From: Nitrospirota bacterium
Lineage (GTDB): Bacteria > Nitrospirota > JACRHJ01
Reading direction: 5' to 3'
DNA length: 64,000 nucleotides
Assembly: GCA_021784575.1 (NCBI GenBank)
Contig: JAJYHX010000009.1
Location: 24,477-88,476 of the forward strand
Each line of letters begins with the position of its first letter. Position 1 is the first letter of the stretch. Below are positions 1-9,913 of the stretch, one piece after another. Both the position numbers and the translations under genes were made by a program. The notes below the pieces were generated by a model. That model ran no database searches. It saw only the letters and a program-made list of their open reading frames with translations, and had not been told where the DNA came from.

Positions 1-705
1 GTAGTCGTACGCCGGGAGCACAAGGCCGATTTCATTCAGCCTCCTGCACTCCGCCTCGAACATCTCGAAGAGCCTGAACTGCATGGAGACATCCGCCTCC
101 TCGAAATTATATTTCGAGAACTCCACCTCGTCACGGTGGTGCACGTCACCGTATTTGACGCCTTTCGACCAGACGAGGTCGTAGACGTTATCCACCTGCT
201 GGATGTACATCGCAATGCGCTCAAGGCCGTAGGTAATCTCGGCAGAGACGGGCTTCAAATCTATCCCGCCCACCTGTTGAAAGTAAGTGAACTGCGTTAT
301 CTCCATGCCGTCCAGCCAGACCTCCCAACCAAGCCCCCACGCGCCGAGCGTCGGTGATTCCCAGTCGTCCTCAACAAACCTCACGTCGTGCTTCAGGGGG
401 TCGAGTCCAAGCTCCCGGAGCGAATCGAGGTATATGTCCTGCACGTCTACCGGAGAGGGTTTCAGGATTACCTGATACTGGTAGTAATGCTGGAGGCGGT
501 TCGGGTTCTCGCCGTACCTGCCGTCTGTCGGGCGTCTCGACGGCTCAACATATGCGGCGTTCCAGGGCTCCGGGCCAAGGACTCTGAGGAAGGTGGAGGG
601 ATTGAAAGTCCCCGCGCCCGTCTCGATGTCGTAGGGCTGCATCATACAGCAACCCCTCGAAGTCCAGTATCTGTGCAGAGCCAGTATAAGCTCCTGGAAA
701 GTCAC
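1..705 (-). CDS. glyQ: Glycine--tRNA ligase alpha subunit (3' end outside window)
   Basis: Catalytic alpha subunit of the alpha2beta2-type glycyl-tRNA synthetase, which charges tRNA-Gly in the cytoplasm. The reading frame is open from a GTG at 705 to the window edge (235 codons), preceded by a GGAGG six bases upstream. The protein begins [10 protein letters not shown], then has family-typical stretches such as [34 protein letters not shown] and [20 protein letters not shown]. These are recognisable GlyQ sequence. The usual length is about 290 residues, so the C-terminus and any glyS lie beyond the left edge. It follows recO by 47 bp and may be cotranscribed with it. Confidence 0.95.
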   Translation of the reverse strand, partial: MTFQELILALHRYWTSRGCCMMQPYDIETGAGTFNPSTFLRVLGPEPWNAAYVEPSRRPTDGRYGENPNRLQHYYQYQVILKPSPVDVQDIYLDSLRELGLDPLKHDVRFVEDDWESPTLGAWGLGWEVWLDGMEITQFTYFQQVGGIDLKPVSAEITYGLERIAMYIQQVDNVYDLVWSKGVKYGDVHHRDEVEFSKYNFEEADVSMQFRLFEMFEAECRRLNEIGLVLPAYDY

Positions 706-752
706 GTATTGCCTCCTGCCTGGAAACTTTTATGCGGAAATATTTTTATTTA

Positions 753-1532
753 TCAGAATTCGCTTGCGATGTCAAGAGTTTTAAGCCTCTTCCCGGCGGC
801 GGAGGCGGCGAATCTGCCCAGAAAATCCAGGGCGTCTTTTTCGTCCTTGCCGCCCAGCTTGAGCCTGCCTATGGCCTCCGCCCCTATCGCCTCCGCCTTT
901 CTCAGGAACGCCACCGTCCCGCGGCTTATCGCCGCCGGTAAATCGGCCACCTGCAGACCGGCCTCAGGCGGACACGCGGCGCAAAAGGGAGCGCATCCGG
1001 GACAGCATATAGAGAACCCGCCCGCGTACATAGCGCCCGTGATGGCGAGGTCAGCGCCGCACCTGCCGCAGGAGGAAAGCGGTATTGCAAAACCGGACAG
1101 TCTGAGATACCCGGGGAAAAACGCGGCAAGGAGTGAGAGCGGCGAAGAAGACATCTCCAGGACGTCCAAGGCGGTTTCCAGGAGCGAAAACGCATCCCCC
1201 GAATGCGCCCCGGCGACCTCGAATATCGAAACAAGCTCGAGCATCACAGAGCCCGCGCCGTATTTTTTCAAATCTTCCCGTATGCCCAGGCGCGCGTTGA
1301 CGAGGTCCGCCGCGTCTACCCGCGCCAATGCTCCGGATTCCTTTATTGCCGCCCCGAGCATGACTGTCGCAAATGGTTCGAGGCTTCCCTGGAAGCGCTT
1401 CCTGCTCTTCCTGGCCCCCTTTGCCATTCCCCTGATTATCCCCTCGGCGGGAGAGAAAAAAATGACGACAAGGTCAGACTCGCCGTATGGAATCGAACGG
1501 ATGACAATTGCCTTCGTTTTTACCAAATTCAT
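753..1532 (-). CDS. recO: DNA repair protein RecO
   Basis: RecO works with RecF and RecR to load RecA on SSB-coated gaps. The 259-residue product has the usual length. It starts MNLVKTKAIVIRSIPYGESD, the N-terminal OB fold typical of the family. A central cysteine cluster (CGRCG near residue 157, then CCPGC and CAAC) matches the zinc finger of many RecO proteins. The start context GGA-ATGAC-ATG provides a short ribosome-binding site that lies within a degenerate copy of a dispersed repeat (1531-1614). It is downstream of radC and upstream of glyQ on the same strand. Confidence 0.93.
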   Translation of the reverse strand: MNLVKTKAIVIRSIPYGESDLVVIFFSPAEGIIRGMAKGARKSRKRFQGSLEPFATVMLGAAIKESGALARVDAADLVNARLGIREDLKKYGAGSVMLELVSIFEVAGAHSGDAFSLLETALDVLEMSSSPLSLLAAFFPGYLRLSGFAIPLSSCGRCGADLAITGAMYAGGFSICCPGCAPFCAACPPEAGLQVADLPAAISRGTVAFLRKAEAIGAEAIGRLKLGGKDEKDALDFLGRFAASAAGKRLKTLDIASEF

Positions 1533-1614
1533 GTCATTCCAAGGCCGTTTGGCTGCCCCGTTCGCTTCGATCAGGGCTGCGGCTTATAAGGGGCAGGCTT
1601 CGCGAAGAATCTGC
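1531..1614. repeat. Degenerate copy of the TGTCATTC...GAAGAATC palindromic repeat (family B)
   Basis: The recO-radC gap begins TGTCATTCC and ends TCGCGAAGAATCTGC. These are the two ends of the family found at 3658-3772 and 49351-49429, but the middle is diverged and longer. The left end supplies the recO ribosome-binding site. Assignment to the family is by eye. Confidence 0.45.
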
Positions 1615-1616
1615 TC

Positions 1617-2315
1617 TTAAATCAGGCCGGAATCCCGGAAACTGAAATAACCGCTTTTCCCGATTATAAGGTGGTCATGGACTTCCATATCCATGCTCTT
1701 CGCGGCGGAGACGAGCGTTGCGGTTATCTCCTTGTCCGCATACGACGGGCGCACGTTCCCGCCGGGGTGGTTGTGCACAAATATCAGACCCGCGGCCTTA
1801 TGGTGAAGCGCCCTTTCCATTACCTTGCGCGGATACACGACGGACTGGTCTATTGTCCCTTCCTGTATCGTCTCTATCTCTATTATCTCGCTCTGGACGT
1901 TCAGGAACACGACGCGGAACTGCTCGTCCTTCAGGCCGGCCATCGTCATGCGGCAGTAGTTGATAAGGTCGGGCGCGCAACAGACGCGAGGTTTCTTTAC
2001 GACCTTTCTCTTGAGATACAGATTGGAGCATTCCCTGGATACCTTGACGAGTATCGCAGAGTGCTCGCCAAGTCCGGGAAAGGCGATGAGGGCTTCCAGA
2101 GATGCGTCCATCACGCCCTGGAAGTCTCCAAACTTTTCCAGAAGCGCCTTCGCCAGGGGCTTTACGTCCCTGCGCGGTATGGCGTAAGTCAGAAGAAGCT
2201 CCAGGGCCTCGTAGTCGTGCAGGTTCTCAAGGCCTGACTTCTTGAACTTCTCTTTTATCCTTTTTCTATGCTCGTGGTAGTGCGGGGGGTTTTTGTCCGG
2301 TTTTTTCTCGTCCAT
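1617..2315 (-). CDS. radC: RadC-family JAB/MPN-domain protein
   Basis: RadC-like protein of about 232 residues, from an ATG at 2315 with GGAGA about ten bases upstream. The frame stays open upstream to 2432, but that part overlaps the neighbouring gene and a repeat and does not look like RadC. The N-terminus has a helix-hairpin-helix-like region (YEALELLLTYAIPRRDVKPL). The C-terminal JAB domain carries the metal-binding motif HNHPGGNVRPSYAD (His-X-His followed by Asp). Family members were once linked to DNA repair, but their cellular role is unsettled. It lies between the radical SAM gene and recO. Confidence 0.9.
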   Translation of the reverse strand: MDEKKPDKNPPHYHEHRKRIKEKFKKSGLENLHDYEALELLLTYAIPRRDVKPLAKALLEKFGDFQGVMDASLEALIAFPGLGEHSAILVKVSRECSNLYLKRKVVKKPRVCCAPDLINYCRMTMAGLKDEQFRVVFLNVQSEIIEIETIQEGTIDQSVVYPRKVMERALHHKAAGLIFVHNHPGGNVRPSYADKEITATLVSAAKSMDMEVHDHLIIGKSGYFSFRDSGLI

Positions 2316-2334
2316 AGAGTGCTGTCTCCGTCCA

Positions 2335-2361
2335 GGCGCAATAAATTGCGCCCCTACAAAT
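2335..2361 (-). repeat. Dispersed palindrome TTTGTAGGGGCGCAAT... (family A, copy 1)
   Basis: Read on the minus strand this is TTTGTAGGGGCGCAA followed by TTTATTGCGCC, with an inverted GGCGCAAT/ATTGCGCC core. Related copies lie at 49656-49686 (inside the leuA leader) and 49273-49298. Here it supplies the last codons and the TAG stop of the radical SAM gene. Confidence 0.7.
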
Positions 2362-3646
2362 AAACCGGCGGCGCAGGGGCCTTTCTCCTCCACGCCCTTC
2401 GTAAGTCCCAGTTCATCGGCGCGAAAATCCACAGGCTCCTGTGTATTCTTCCGATACGTTTAAATATATTTGACGCTGAATAGAACTCCCGGTTCGCCCT
2501 GTCGTGGCCTTCCTGAAGCTCCTCGGGCGTCATGCCCTTCGGGCGGAAAACGACATGCTCCATGTCATAGAGCGACCAGTCGTCTGACAGTATACGTCCT
2601 TCTTCCATGAGACGCTTCCGTATCTCCGTCCCCGGAAACGGCGTCAGCACGGGCATGAACGCGGCATCGAGCCGGATTTTTCGTGAAAAGTCCAGAACGT
2701 CATCGAATACCGAATTCCTGTCATGGTCGTATCCGAAGATGAACGAGCCGTGGACGCCTATGCCGTGGTCGTGGAGTTTTTTCACCACGTCGGAGTATGC
2801 CTCTCTTGCGTTCATCCGTTTTCCCATCAGGTCGAGATTTTCCTGATTCAGGCTCTCAAATCCCATGAACATACCGTAGCAGCCGGACTCGGAAGCGAGC
2901 TTAAGAAGTTCCGTGTCTCTTATGATGGTCGTCGACGCCTGACTCATCCACTTCTTCCCGTGGCCCTTAAGCATGGAAAAAAGACGCTTCGCGTATGCGG
3001 GGTTGCCGACAATATTGTCGTCAACAAACAGCACGAAACCCGCGCCCCTCGTAAACGACGAAACCTCCTTCTCTATCTCCTCGACCGGCCTGAAGCGATA
3101 CGTCCCGCCGTAGAACGCCGTTACGGAGCAGAACCGGCAGTCGAACGGGCAACCGCGCGTAGTTTGCAGGATATTGGAGAAAAAATATTTATCCTCTATC
3201 AACTCTCGCCGGGCCTGCGGGATGTCATCCGGCTGCGGGCGTGAATCCGCCTTATAGATTTTCCCCAGCCGCCCGGCCCCGGCATCTTTTATCAACTGGT
3301 TCCACACACCCTCGGCCTCGCCGATTACGACGGCGTCCGCGTGATTAAGCGCCTCGTCCGGCATCCACGTCGCATGGAACCCGCCCAGGACGACCTTCGC
3401 GCCGCGTTTCCTGTATTCGTCCGCGATGCGATATGCGCCCGGAGCAAGCGGCGTCAGGACGGTAATGGCAACCAGGTCCGCATTGTCGAACTTAATCGGC
3501 CCCAAGTTCTCGTCCTCTACCGTAACCTCGTGTTCCGGCGGCGTGAGCGCGCCAAGTATGGCGAGGCTCAAATACGGGAACTTGAAATGCAGCGCGCTCC
3601 ATATGCTGTGCGCGGGCCACTTCGGGGCGATCAGCCTGATTCGCAT
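2354..3646 (-). CDS. B12-binding-domain radical SAM protein
   Basis: 430-residue radical SAM enzyme, cytoplasmic, substrate unknown. Residues about 1-135 form a cobalamin-binding-type Rossmann region (DLVAITVLTPLAPGAYRIAD, GAKVVLGGFHATWMPDEAL), without the DxHxxG histidine motif. The radical SAM core follows, with its 4Fe-4S ligands C166, C170 and C173 in RGCPFDCRFC. A long C-terminal extension follows the barrel. I start at the ATG at 3646 (MRIRLIAPKWP). The extra N-terminal residues METVLRYAHND of the longer frame are a translated repeat (3658-3686). The stop codon comes from another repeat. It is downstream of the deacetylase. B12-rSAM enzymes include methylases and lipid modifiers, and nothing here allows a choice. 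Confidence 0.88.
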   Translation of the reverse strand: MRIRLIAPKWPAHSIWSALHFKFPYLSLAILGALTPPEHEVTVEDENLGPIKFDNADLVAITVLTPLAPGAYRIADEYRKRGAKVVLGGFHATWMPDEALNHADAVVIGEAEGVWNQLIKDAGAGRLGKIYKADSRPQPDDIPQARRELIEDKYFFSNILQTTRGCPFDCRFCSVTAFYGGTYRFRPVEEIEKEVSSFTRGAGFVLFVDDNIVGNPAYAKRLFSMLKGHGKKWMSQASTTIIRDTELLKLASESGCYGMFMGFESLNQENLDLMGKRMNAREAYSDVVKKLHDHGIGVHGSFIFGYDHDRNSVFDDVLDFSRKIRLDAAFMPVLTPFPGTEIRKRLMEEGRILSDDWSLYDMEHVVFRPKGMTPEELQEGHDRANREFYSASNIFKRIGRIHRSLWIFAPMNWDLRRAWRRKAPAPPVYL

Positions 3647-3657
3647 ATGACTTTTTC

Positions 3658-3772
3658 TGTCATTATGGGCGTAGCGAAGAACTGTTTCCATGCCTGTCGT
3701 TCCAAAAAAAGCGAAGGATCCACGGTTTCATTTAAGCGGCGGATTCTTCGGCGCTGCCTCAGAATGACAGAC
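3658..3772. repeat. Two tandem copies of palindromic repeat family B
   Basis: 3658-3686 reads TGTCATTATGGGCGTAGCGA followed by AGAACTG. 3694-3772 is a larger imperfect palindrome starting TGTCGTTCC with GAAGGATC and ending GCGGATTCTTCGG...CAGAATGACA. The same layout recurs at 49351-49429. The second copy is read through by the deacetylase gene and forms its last residues. Confidence 0.75.
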
Positions 3773-4549
3773 ATGGTTTTCCATCCCTATCAGTTCACTC
3801 ACCTTTTTGAACTCATACCCTCGGCTTTTCAGCGCAGGTATAATCTCCTCAAGCGCCTTTACGGTGGCCGACCTGTCCGGGTTCGTCTTTCCGTCGCAGC
3901 CGTCGTGCAGGAGAATTATCCCGCCGGGCTTGACGCGAGAGAGTATCCGGTCTGCAATTTTCCCATTGTCCGTCGGCACGGCGTCGTAGGCCCGCGCCTG
4001 CCATCCTACCATAACCATGCCGAGCCCGTCTATAACCTTCATCACGCTGGGGTTGTTTATGCCGACTGGCTGACGGAAAAACCTTGGCCGGTATCCGGTG
4101 ACTTTTTCTATCTCGTCCTGGCAGAGCAGGATGTCCTCCTTTATCGTCGAGAACAGCATCCTGAACATCCAAGGGTGCGACATTGTATGGTTTCCCATCT
4201 CGTGTCCTTCGGCATGGATGCGCCGGGCAAAGTCCGGATTATCTCTCAAGTTTTCCCCGATAACGAAAAAGGTAGCCTTTACATTGTGCCTTGCCAGGAT
4301 GTCGAGAGTCTGCGCGGTATAAGGGGCGGTCGGGCCGTCGTCGAACGTAAGGGCGACGGATTTCTCCCTTGGACTCCCGCGCCAGTATACCTTTCCGAAC
4401 ACCCTGCTGCGCATGGACGTCATGCCGCGTATGGACAGGACTATCCATATCAGGAGGAGCGCGCCGAGGGCATAATTTACAGTTTTTATATCCCAGAAAA
4501 AATTCAGGCAGAGAAACAGCAGGACAACTGAGGCGGCCCGGAAGAGCAT
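3728..4549 (-). CDS. Membrane-anchored polysaccharide deacetylase (NodB/CE4)
   Basis: 273 residues. Hydrophobic segments at about 4-19 and 24-40 suggest a membrane anchor with the catalytic domain outside the membrane. The CE4 domain shows TFDDGP (68-73, with catalytic Asp and metal-binding Asp), the metal site HTMSHP (His121, His125) and a later LLHDG motif, so a Zn-dependent N- or O-deacetylase of a sugar polymer is expected. The substrate (peptidoglycan, lipid-linked sugar or exopolysaccharide) is unknown. The gene starts one base after the purF stop. The last ~14 residues (HSEAAPKNPP) are encoded by the repeat at 3694-3772, so the original C-terminus has probably been replaced or extended. 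Confidence 0.88.
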   Translation of the reverse strand: MLFRAASVVLLFLCLNFFWDIKTVNYALGALLLIWIVLSIRGMTSMRSRVFGKVYWRGSPREKSVALTFDDGPTAPYTAQTLDILARHNVKATFFVIGENLRDNPDFARRIHAEGHEMGNHTMSHPWMFRMLFSTIKEDILLCQDEIEKVTGYRPRFFRQPVGINNPSVMKVIDGLGMVMVGWQARAYDAVPTDNGKIADRILSRVKPGGIILLHDGCDGKTNPDRSATVKALEEIIPALKSRGYEFKKVSELIGMENHVCHSEAAPKNPPLK

Positions 4550-4550
4550 T

Positions 4551-5951
4551 TTATTTCTCGAAAAGGCCGAGCTGGGACATCCTGTCTTCGGGGAAGGCTA
4601 TCGGATAGTCGCCGTTGAAGCAGGCAGTGCAGAACTTGTTCATGGAGTCCGGTATCACGGAGAGAAGACCTTCCAGGCTAAGGTATCCCAGGCTGTCAGC
4701 CGTAGTGTAGCGGCGGATTTCTTCGACAGTGTGGGACGAGGCGATAAGCTCCTGCCTGGTAGGCGTGTCTATCCCGTAGAAGCACGGGTGAGTCGTCGGC
4801 GGAGAACTGATGCGCATATGGACTTCTTTTGCCCCGGCCTTCCTGACCATCTTCACGAGCTTGCGGCTGGTTGTGCCCCGAACGATGGAGTCGTCAACAA
4901 GTATGACGCGCTTTCCCTCAAGGAGTCTGCGCACAGGGTTCAGTTTCACCTTTACGCCGAAATGCCGGATGTTCGCCTTGGGCTCGATAAACGTGCGGCC
5001 AACGTAGTGGTTGCGGATAAGACCCATGTCGAAACATATCCCGGACTCCTCGGCGTAGCCGAGCGCCGCGGGCACTCCGGAATCCGGCACGGGCACAACC
5101 AGGTCCGCCTCCACCGGGTGTTCCCTTGCCAGCCTTTTTCCCATCATCTTGCGGATGAAGTTCACGTTCTCGCCGAAGATGTAGCTGTCCGGACGCGCAA
5201 AATATACGAACTCAAAGATGCAGCAGGACTGCCTCGCCTCCGGGAACGGATGGTAGGATTTAATCCCGTCTTTGTTAATTATGACCATCTCGCCCGGCTC
5301 TATGTCGCGGATATACTGCGCCTCGATAAGGTCAAGAGCGCAGGTCTCGGACGAGAGCACGTAGGCGCCGTCCAGCATGCCAAGACAGAGCGGTCTGAAA
5401 CCGTTCGGGTCGCGTATGCCTATCATCTCCTGTTCGGAGAGTATGAGGAGCGAGTACGCGCCCTCCACCTTCTGAAGCGCGTCTACGGCGCGGGTGCTTA
5501 AGCTCCCGGACTTGGAATGCGCTATCAGGTGGACGATGAGCTCGCTGTCCACCGACGTATGGAATATCGAGCCGTAGGCCTCGAGTTCGTCCTTTATCGC
5601 GCCGTAATTTGTGAGGTTACCGTTATGGGCGACGGCAAGAGAGCCGAGCGCGTAGTTGATGAGGAGCGGCTGGACGTTATCCACAAGCTGACTTGTGCCC
5701 GTGGTGGAGTAGCGGTTATGTCCGATTGCGGCGGAGCCTTTGAGCTTCGCTATATTCTCTTCGGAAAATATATCGGATACCAGCCCAAGCCCTTTTTCAA
5801 TCCGTAGCATCTCTCCGTCAGAGGAGACAATGCCCGCGCCTTCCTGCCCACGGTGCTGGAGAGCATACAGGCCAAGGTAGACAAGGTTTGCGGCCTCCGG
5901 ATGGCCGAATATACCGAATACTCCGCACTCGTCGTGGAATCTGTCATTCAT
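4551..5951 (-). CDS. purF: Amidophosphoribosyltransferase
   Basis: First step of purine synthesis: PRPP plus glutamine gives phosphoribosylamine. The 466-residue protein has a short propeptide (MNDRFHDE) before Cys9 of ECGVFGIFG, the N-terminal nucleophile exposed by processing. The glutaminase half is followed by the PRPP loop [16 protein letters not shown]. Cysteines in [21 protein letters not shown] and CTACF match the 4Fe-4S ligands of the Bacillus-type enzyme. It starts one base after the purL stop, with AGGA upstream, and runs into the deacetylase gene. Confidence 0.97.
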   Translation of the reverse strand: MNDRFHDECGVFGIFGHPEAANLVYLGLYALQHRGQEGAGIVSSDGEMLRIEKGLGLVSDIFSEENIAKLKGSAAIGHNRYSTTGTSQLVDNVQPLLINYALGSLAVAHNGNLTNYGAIKDELEAYGSIFHTSVDSELIVHLIAHSKSGSLSTRAVDALQKVEGAYSLLILSEQEMIGIRDPNGFRPLCLGMLDGAYVLSSETCALDLIEAQYIRDIEPGEMVIINKDGIKSYHPFPEARQSCCIFEFVYFARPDSYIFGENVNFIRKMMGKRLAREHPVEADLVVPVPDSGVPAALGYAEESGICFDMGLIRNHYVGRTFIEPKANIRHFGVKVKLNPVRRLLEGKRVILVDDSIVRGTTSRKLVKMVRKAGAKEVHMRISSPPTTHPCFYGIDTPTRQELIASSHTVEEIRRYTTADSLGYLSLEGLLSVIPDSMNKFCTACFNGDYPIAFPEDRMSQLGLFEK

Positions 5952-5952
5952 C

Positions 5953-8193
5953 TTACGTCCTTAACATTTTGGGGATCGCTTCAAGCCAGGTTTCTTTCAG
6001 CCGCATGACGGGCTGGTTCACGGCCTCTTCGCTTCCGATCCTGATTTTCAGAGAATCGCCGCCGACCCTGCCCGTTATACTGCACGGGATACCGTGCCGC
6101 GACATTATCCCGACAATCTGCCCGGCATCTTCCGGCTTTGCCGATATGATTATCCTCGACTGGCTCTCGCCGAAAAGGAGCGCGTCCTTCCTGAGCCGGT
6201 CGATCGGCATCGAGACCTCGCAGCCAAGGGGTTCTTCCTCGCCTCTGAAACAGCACTCCGCAAGTGCGACGGCAAGACCGCCTTCGGAGCAGTCGTGCGC
6301 GGATTTCACAAGACCGGCATCGACGGCCTCAAGGACCGCGTCCTGAAGCGCTTTCTCGGCTTTCAGGTCTATATCCGGCGGAAGTCCTTTCTGAAGGCCG
6401 TGGACTGCCCGCAGATACTCCGTTCCGCCAAGCTCCTCTTTTGTCTCTCCGAGCAGGATTATGGTGTCGCCTTCGCCCTTGAAATACTGGGTCACGGCCT
6501 TCGACGCGTCGTCCATTATGCCGACCATCCCGACAACGGGCGTGGGGTAGATGCCAAGCCCCTTAGTCTCGTTATAGAAGCTGACGTTACCCGAAACCAC
6601 GGGAGTATTGAGCTCTTCCGCGGCGAGCGACATGCCTTCAAGCGCCTCCTTGAACTGCCACATTGTCTCAGGCTTCTCCGGGTTCCCGAAATTTAGGCAG
6701 TCCGTAAGCGCCATCGGCCTTGCGCCGGAGCAAACAACATTCCTCGCGGCCTCGGCGACGGCTATTGCCCCGCCGGCCTTCGGATGCAGGAAACAGTAGA
6801 GCGAGTTGCAATCCACGGACATGGCAAGCGCCTTGTTCGTCCCCTTTATCCTTACAACCCCGGCGTCGGAACCTGGATAGACGACAGTATTCGTGCGCAC
6901 CATGTGGTCGTACTGCCGGTATATCCAACTCTTCTCCGCTATGGTCGGCGACGATAAAAGCTTAACCAGCATATCGTTCAAATCTTTCGGAACCGGCAGG
7001 AGGTCGAGGTTTAAGTCCTGTATGCTGTCCTGGTAGATGGGCCTCGACGATGGCCTGTCGTAGACCGGGGCCTCGTCGGCGATTGCCTTCGCCGGTATTT
7101 CCGCCACTACAACGCCGCCGTCCTTTACCCGAAGCATCCCGTTCCCGGTCACATGGCCGATAGTAACCGCCTCAAGGTCCCATTTCTTGAATATGTCCTC
7201 GACTTCTTTTTCCATGCCTTCTTTCGCGACAATAAGCATGCGCTCCTGGGATTCGGAGAGCATCAACTCGTATGGTATCATGCCCTCTTCGCGCCGGGGC
7301 ACCAATGCCAGGTCCATCTCCATACCGGAGCCGCCGCGCGAAGCCATCTCGCACGATGACGACGTAAGCCCCGCCGCGCCCATGTCCTGTATGCCGATAA
7401 TCAAGTCCTTGCTCATTAGCTCCAGGCAGGCCTCGAGAAGGAGCTTCTCCGTAAACGGGTCGCCCACCTGCACCGTGGGGCGTTTCTCCTCCGTTCCTTC
7501 CGAGAACTCCTCCGACGCCATCGTCGCGCCATGGATTCCGTCGCGTCCTGTCTGCGAGCCGACGTATATTACCGGATTTCCCACGCCGGAAGCCGTACCG
7601 TAGAATATGCGGTCTTTCTTCGCAATGCCGAGCGTGAATGCGTTTACGAGGTTGTTCCCGTTGTATATCTCGTTGAAATACGTCTCACCGGCGATCGTCG
7701 GTATTCCCATGCAGTTGCCGTAGCCCGCTATCCCGGCGACGACGCCGTCCAGAAGATAGCGGTTTTTCGGGACATCGAGCGGACCGAAGCGAAGCGAGTC
7801 CATGTTTGCGATTGGCCGCGCGCCCATCGTGAATACGTCTCGCAGAATTCCGCCGACGCCCGTCGCTGCGCCCTGATAAGGCTCGATGAAAGACGGGTGA
7901 TTGTGAGACTCCATCTTGAATACGGCAGCAAGGCCGTCGCCTATGTCGATTACGCCGGCGTTCTCGCCAGGCCCCTGAATTACCCACGGGGCCTTTGTCG
8001 GGAAGCGCCGCAGGTGCATGCGCGACGATTTATACGAGCAGTGCTCGCTCCACATCACCGAGAATATCCCAAGTTCCGTATATGTCGGCGTCCTGCCGAG
8101 AATCTTAAGGATGCGTCCGTATTCTTCCTCGCTGAGTCCGTGCGAGGCGACAAGCTCCGGGGTAACTTCGAGTTCTTTTTTTATTTTTTCCAT
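5953..8193 (-). CDS. purL: Phosphoribosylformylglycinamidine synthase, large subunit
   Basis: 746-residue small-type PurL (FGAM synthase II). It uses ATP and ammonia supplied by PurQ to convert FGAR to FGAM, in a complex with PurS. Recognisable stretches include [41 protein letters not shown] and [15 protein letters not shown]. The length fits the PurL that needs separate PurQ and PurS, and both are encoded next to it. Its ATG overlaps the purQ stop (TAATG), suggesting translational coupling. Confidence 0.97.
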   Translation of the reverse strand: MEKIKKELEVTPELVASHGLSEEEYGRILKILGRTPTYTELGIFSVMWSEHCSYKSSRMHLRRFPTKAPWVIQGPGENAGVIDIGDGLAAVFKMESHNHPSFIEPYQGAATGVGGILRDVFTMGARPIANMDSLRFGPLDVPKNRYLLDGVVAGIAGYGNCMGIPTIAGETYFNEIYNGNNLVNAFTLGIAKKDRIFYGTASGVGNPVIYVGSQTGRDGIHGATMASEEFSEGTEEKRPTVQVGDPFTEKLLLEACLELMSKDLIIGIQDMGAAGLTSSSCEMASRGGSGMEMDLALVPRREEGMIPYELMLSESQERMLIVAKEGMEKEVEDIFKKWDLEAVTIGHVTGNGMLRVKDGGVVVAEIPAKAIADEAPVYDRPSSRPIYQDSIQDLNLDLLPVPKDLNDMLVKLLSSPTIAEKSWIYRQYDHMVRTNTVVYPGSDAGVVRIKGTNKALAMSVDCNSLYCFLHPKAGGAIAVAEAARNVVCSGARPMALTDCLNFGNPEKPETMWQFKEALEGMSLAAEELNTPVVSGNVSFYNETKGLGIYPTPVVGMVGIMDDASKAVTQYFKGEGDTIILLGETKEELGGTEYLRAVHGLQKGLPPDIDLKAEKALQDAVLEAVDAGLVKSAHDCSEGGLAVALAECCFRGEEEPLGCEVSMPIDRLRKDALLFGESQSRIIISAKPEDAGQIVGIMSRHGIPCSITGRVGGDSLKIRIGSEEAVNQPVMRLKETWLEAIPKMLRT

Positions 8194-8936
8194 TATCGGT
8201 CCTGCTTATAGTCGGTGTACCGGATACTGCATGCGCCGGTGAATATCGCGCTGTGCGAAAGCATCGACGCGAGTATGTTCTTCCCATCGGTATTGCCGAG
8301 GATAGCCTCAGCGCAGCGTTCCGGATGCGGCATCATGCCGAACACGTTCCGGGTTTCGTTGCATATCCCCGCTATGTTGTGCGCGGAGCCGTTCGGATTC
8401 GCCTCACTCGTAATTTTTCCGTCTTTGTCGCAATACTTAAATACTACCTGGCCGTTATCTTCGAGCCTCGCCAATGTATCTTCGTCCGCGAAATAATTAC
8501 CCTCCGCATGCGCAATGGGGATTCGCAGCACGTCTCCCCTGTTGCAGCAGCGCGTGAAAGGCGTCTGCTCGTTTATCACCTTTACATAAACGTCCTTGCA
8601 TATGAATTTCAGCGATTCGTTCCTGAGCATCGCGCCGGGGAGCAACCCGGCCTCAAGCAGTATCTGGAATCCGTTACAGATGCCGATTACCAGTCCGCCG
8701 CCTTTTGCAAAACCGTCCACAGCCTTCATAACCGGGGAAAAGCGCGCAATAGCGCCCGTGCGCAGGTAATCGCCGTAAGAGAACCCGCCGGGTATTATCA
8801 CGCCGTCGTATTTTTTCTGGAACAACCCTTCCTTGTGCCAGATGAAGTCAACCTCCTGGCCGAGAATGTGCTTCATGGCGTGGTAGCAGTCGTGGTCGCA
8901 GTTGCTGCCGGGAAAAACAATTACGGCAAATCGCAT
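8193..8936 (-). CDS. purQ: Phosphoribosylformylglycinamidine synthase, glutaminase subunit
   Basis: Class I glutamine amidotransferase subunit of the FGAM synthase complex, supplying ammonia to PurL. 247 residues. It starts [20 protein letters not shown]. The nucleophile Cys lies in [17 protein letters not shown], and the His/Glu of the triad are in [11 protein letters not shown]. It starts ten bases after purS and overlaps purL by one base. This matches the purS-purQ-purL arrangement of the three-protein enzyme. Confidence 0.97.
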   Translation of the reverse strand: MRFAVIVFPGSNCDHDCYHAMKHILGQEVDFIWHKEGLFQKKYDGVIIPGGFSYGDYLRTGAIARFSPVMKAVDGFAKGGGLVIGICNGFQILLEAGLLPGAMLRNESLKFICKDVYVKVINEQTPFTRCCNRGDVLRIPIAHAEGNYFADEDTLARLEDNGQVVFKYCDKDGKITSEANPNGSAHNIAGICNETRNVFGMMPHPERCAEAILGNTDGKNILASMLSHSAIFTGACSIRYTDYKQDR

Positions 8937-8946
8937 AAAACCCTCT

Positions 8947-9186
8947 TTATTCTATCACGTAATGGTAATCCTCGATTACCGTGTTCGCCAAGAGCTTCTC
9001 ACACATCTCCTTGAGCTGGGAATCGACCTTGGCTTTATCTGTCTCATCGAGTTTTATCTCGACGTACTTCCCGAGACGCACGTCCTGGACGTTTCCGTAT
9101 CCGAGCGAGCCAAGCGAGTGTTGGACGGCCTTCCCTTGAGGGTCGAGGACGCCCTTCTTTAATGTTACAAATACCTTTGCATTCAT
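8947..9186 (-). CDS. purS: Phosphoribosylformylglycinamidine synthase subunit PurS
   Basis: 79-residue third component of FGAM synthase, which bridges PurL and PurQ. It begins [20 protein letters not shown] and contains [18 protein letters not shown], both family hallmarks. The ATG at 9186 overlaps the purC stop codon (ATGA), which fixes the start. A longer open frame upstream lies inside purC. Confidence 0.95.
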   Translation of the reverse strand: MNAKVFVTLKKGVLDPQGKAVQHSLGSLGYGNVQDVRLGKYVEIKLDETDKAKVDSQLKEMCEKLLANTVIEDYHYVIE

Positions 9187-9893
9187 TCGCACACCCTCCG
9201 GCATACTTCCTGGTATGCTTCCTCGACCTTGCCAAGGTCGCGGCGGAAGCGGTCCTTGTCCATCTTCTCCATTGTTTTCTTGTCCCAGAACCTGCAGGTG
9301 TCCGGACATATCTCGTCGCCAAGAAGAATCTGTCCATTGTTTCGCCCGAACTCCAGCTTGAAGTCCACGAGTATTATACCGCGCTTGTCTAAATAGCTTC
9401 GGAGCGTACGGTTAACCTTGAGCGCCATGCTCCTTATTGTCTTTAACTCCGATAGCGTGGCCCATTCGAGTGCGATTACCGTGTCGTCATTCACAAGCGG
9501 GTCGTCAAGCTCGTCTTTCTTGTAATAAAATTCGAGGATGGGCTTCTTTACCTTCGTTCCTTCTTCGACACCGAGCCTCTTCGACATGCTTCCGGCAATG
9601 ACATTCCTGATGACCACCTCCACCGGTATAATCTCAAGCCTCTTAACCAGCATGTCCCGGTCGTTCAGTCTCTTTACGAAATGCGTCGGCACACCCTTGG
9701 ATTCAAGAAGCGTGAACAGGCGCTCGGAAATTTTGTTGTTCATTATTCCCTTATTCACGATTGTCCCGCGCTTCTTTGCGTTGAAGGCCGTTGCGTCATC
9801 CTTGAAGTGTTGGATATAAAGGCCTGAATCGGCTGTATTATAGATTTTCTTTGCCTTGCCCTCGTAGATCATCCTGCCTTTTTTCGTCTGCAT
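9183..9893 (-). CDS. purC: SAICAR synthase
   Basis: Phosphoribosylaminoimidazole-succinocarboxamide synthase, which joins aspartate to CAIR using ATP. About 236 residues, beginning MQTKKGRMIYEGKAKKIYNT, the usual start of the family, with later IIPVEVVIRNV and ILVDFKLEFGRNNGQILLGD. I prefer the ATG at 9893, which has GGGAG seven bases upstream. An in-frame ATG at 9917 overlaps the purB stop as ATGA and would add eight residues, so the start is not certain. It overlaps purS by 4 bp. Confidence 0.93.
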   Translation of the reverse strand: MQTKKGRMIYEGKAKKIYNTADSGLYIQHFKDDATAFNAKKRGTIVNKGIMNNKISERLFTLLESKGVPTHFVKRLNDRDMLVKRLEIIPVEVVIRNVIAGSMSKRLGVEEGTKVKKPILEFYYKKDELDDPLVNDDTVIALEWATLSELKTIRSMALKVNRTLRSYLDKRGIILVDFKLEFGRNNGQILLGDEICPDTCRFWDKKTMEKMDKDRFRRDLGKVEEAYQEVCRRVCE

Positions 9894-9913
9894 GTCATTT
9901 CTCCCGATCAAAT

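Noticed and set aside
388..1620. 410-codon plus-strand open frame antisense to glyQ and recO
   Set aside because: It mirrors two well-supported minus-strand genes, has no ribosome-binding site and has a composition typical of an antisense frame in GC-rich DNA.
3341..4531. 396-codon plus-strand open frame
   Set aside because: Antisense to the radical SAM and deacetylase genes, whose motifs are clear; no start signals.
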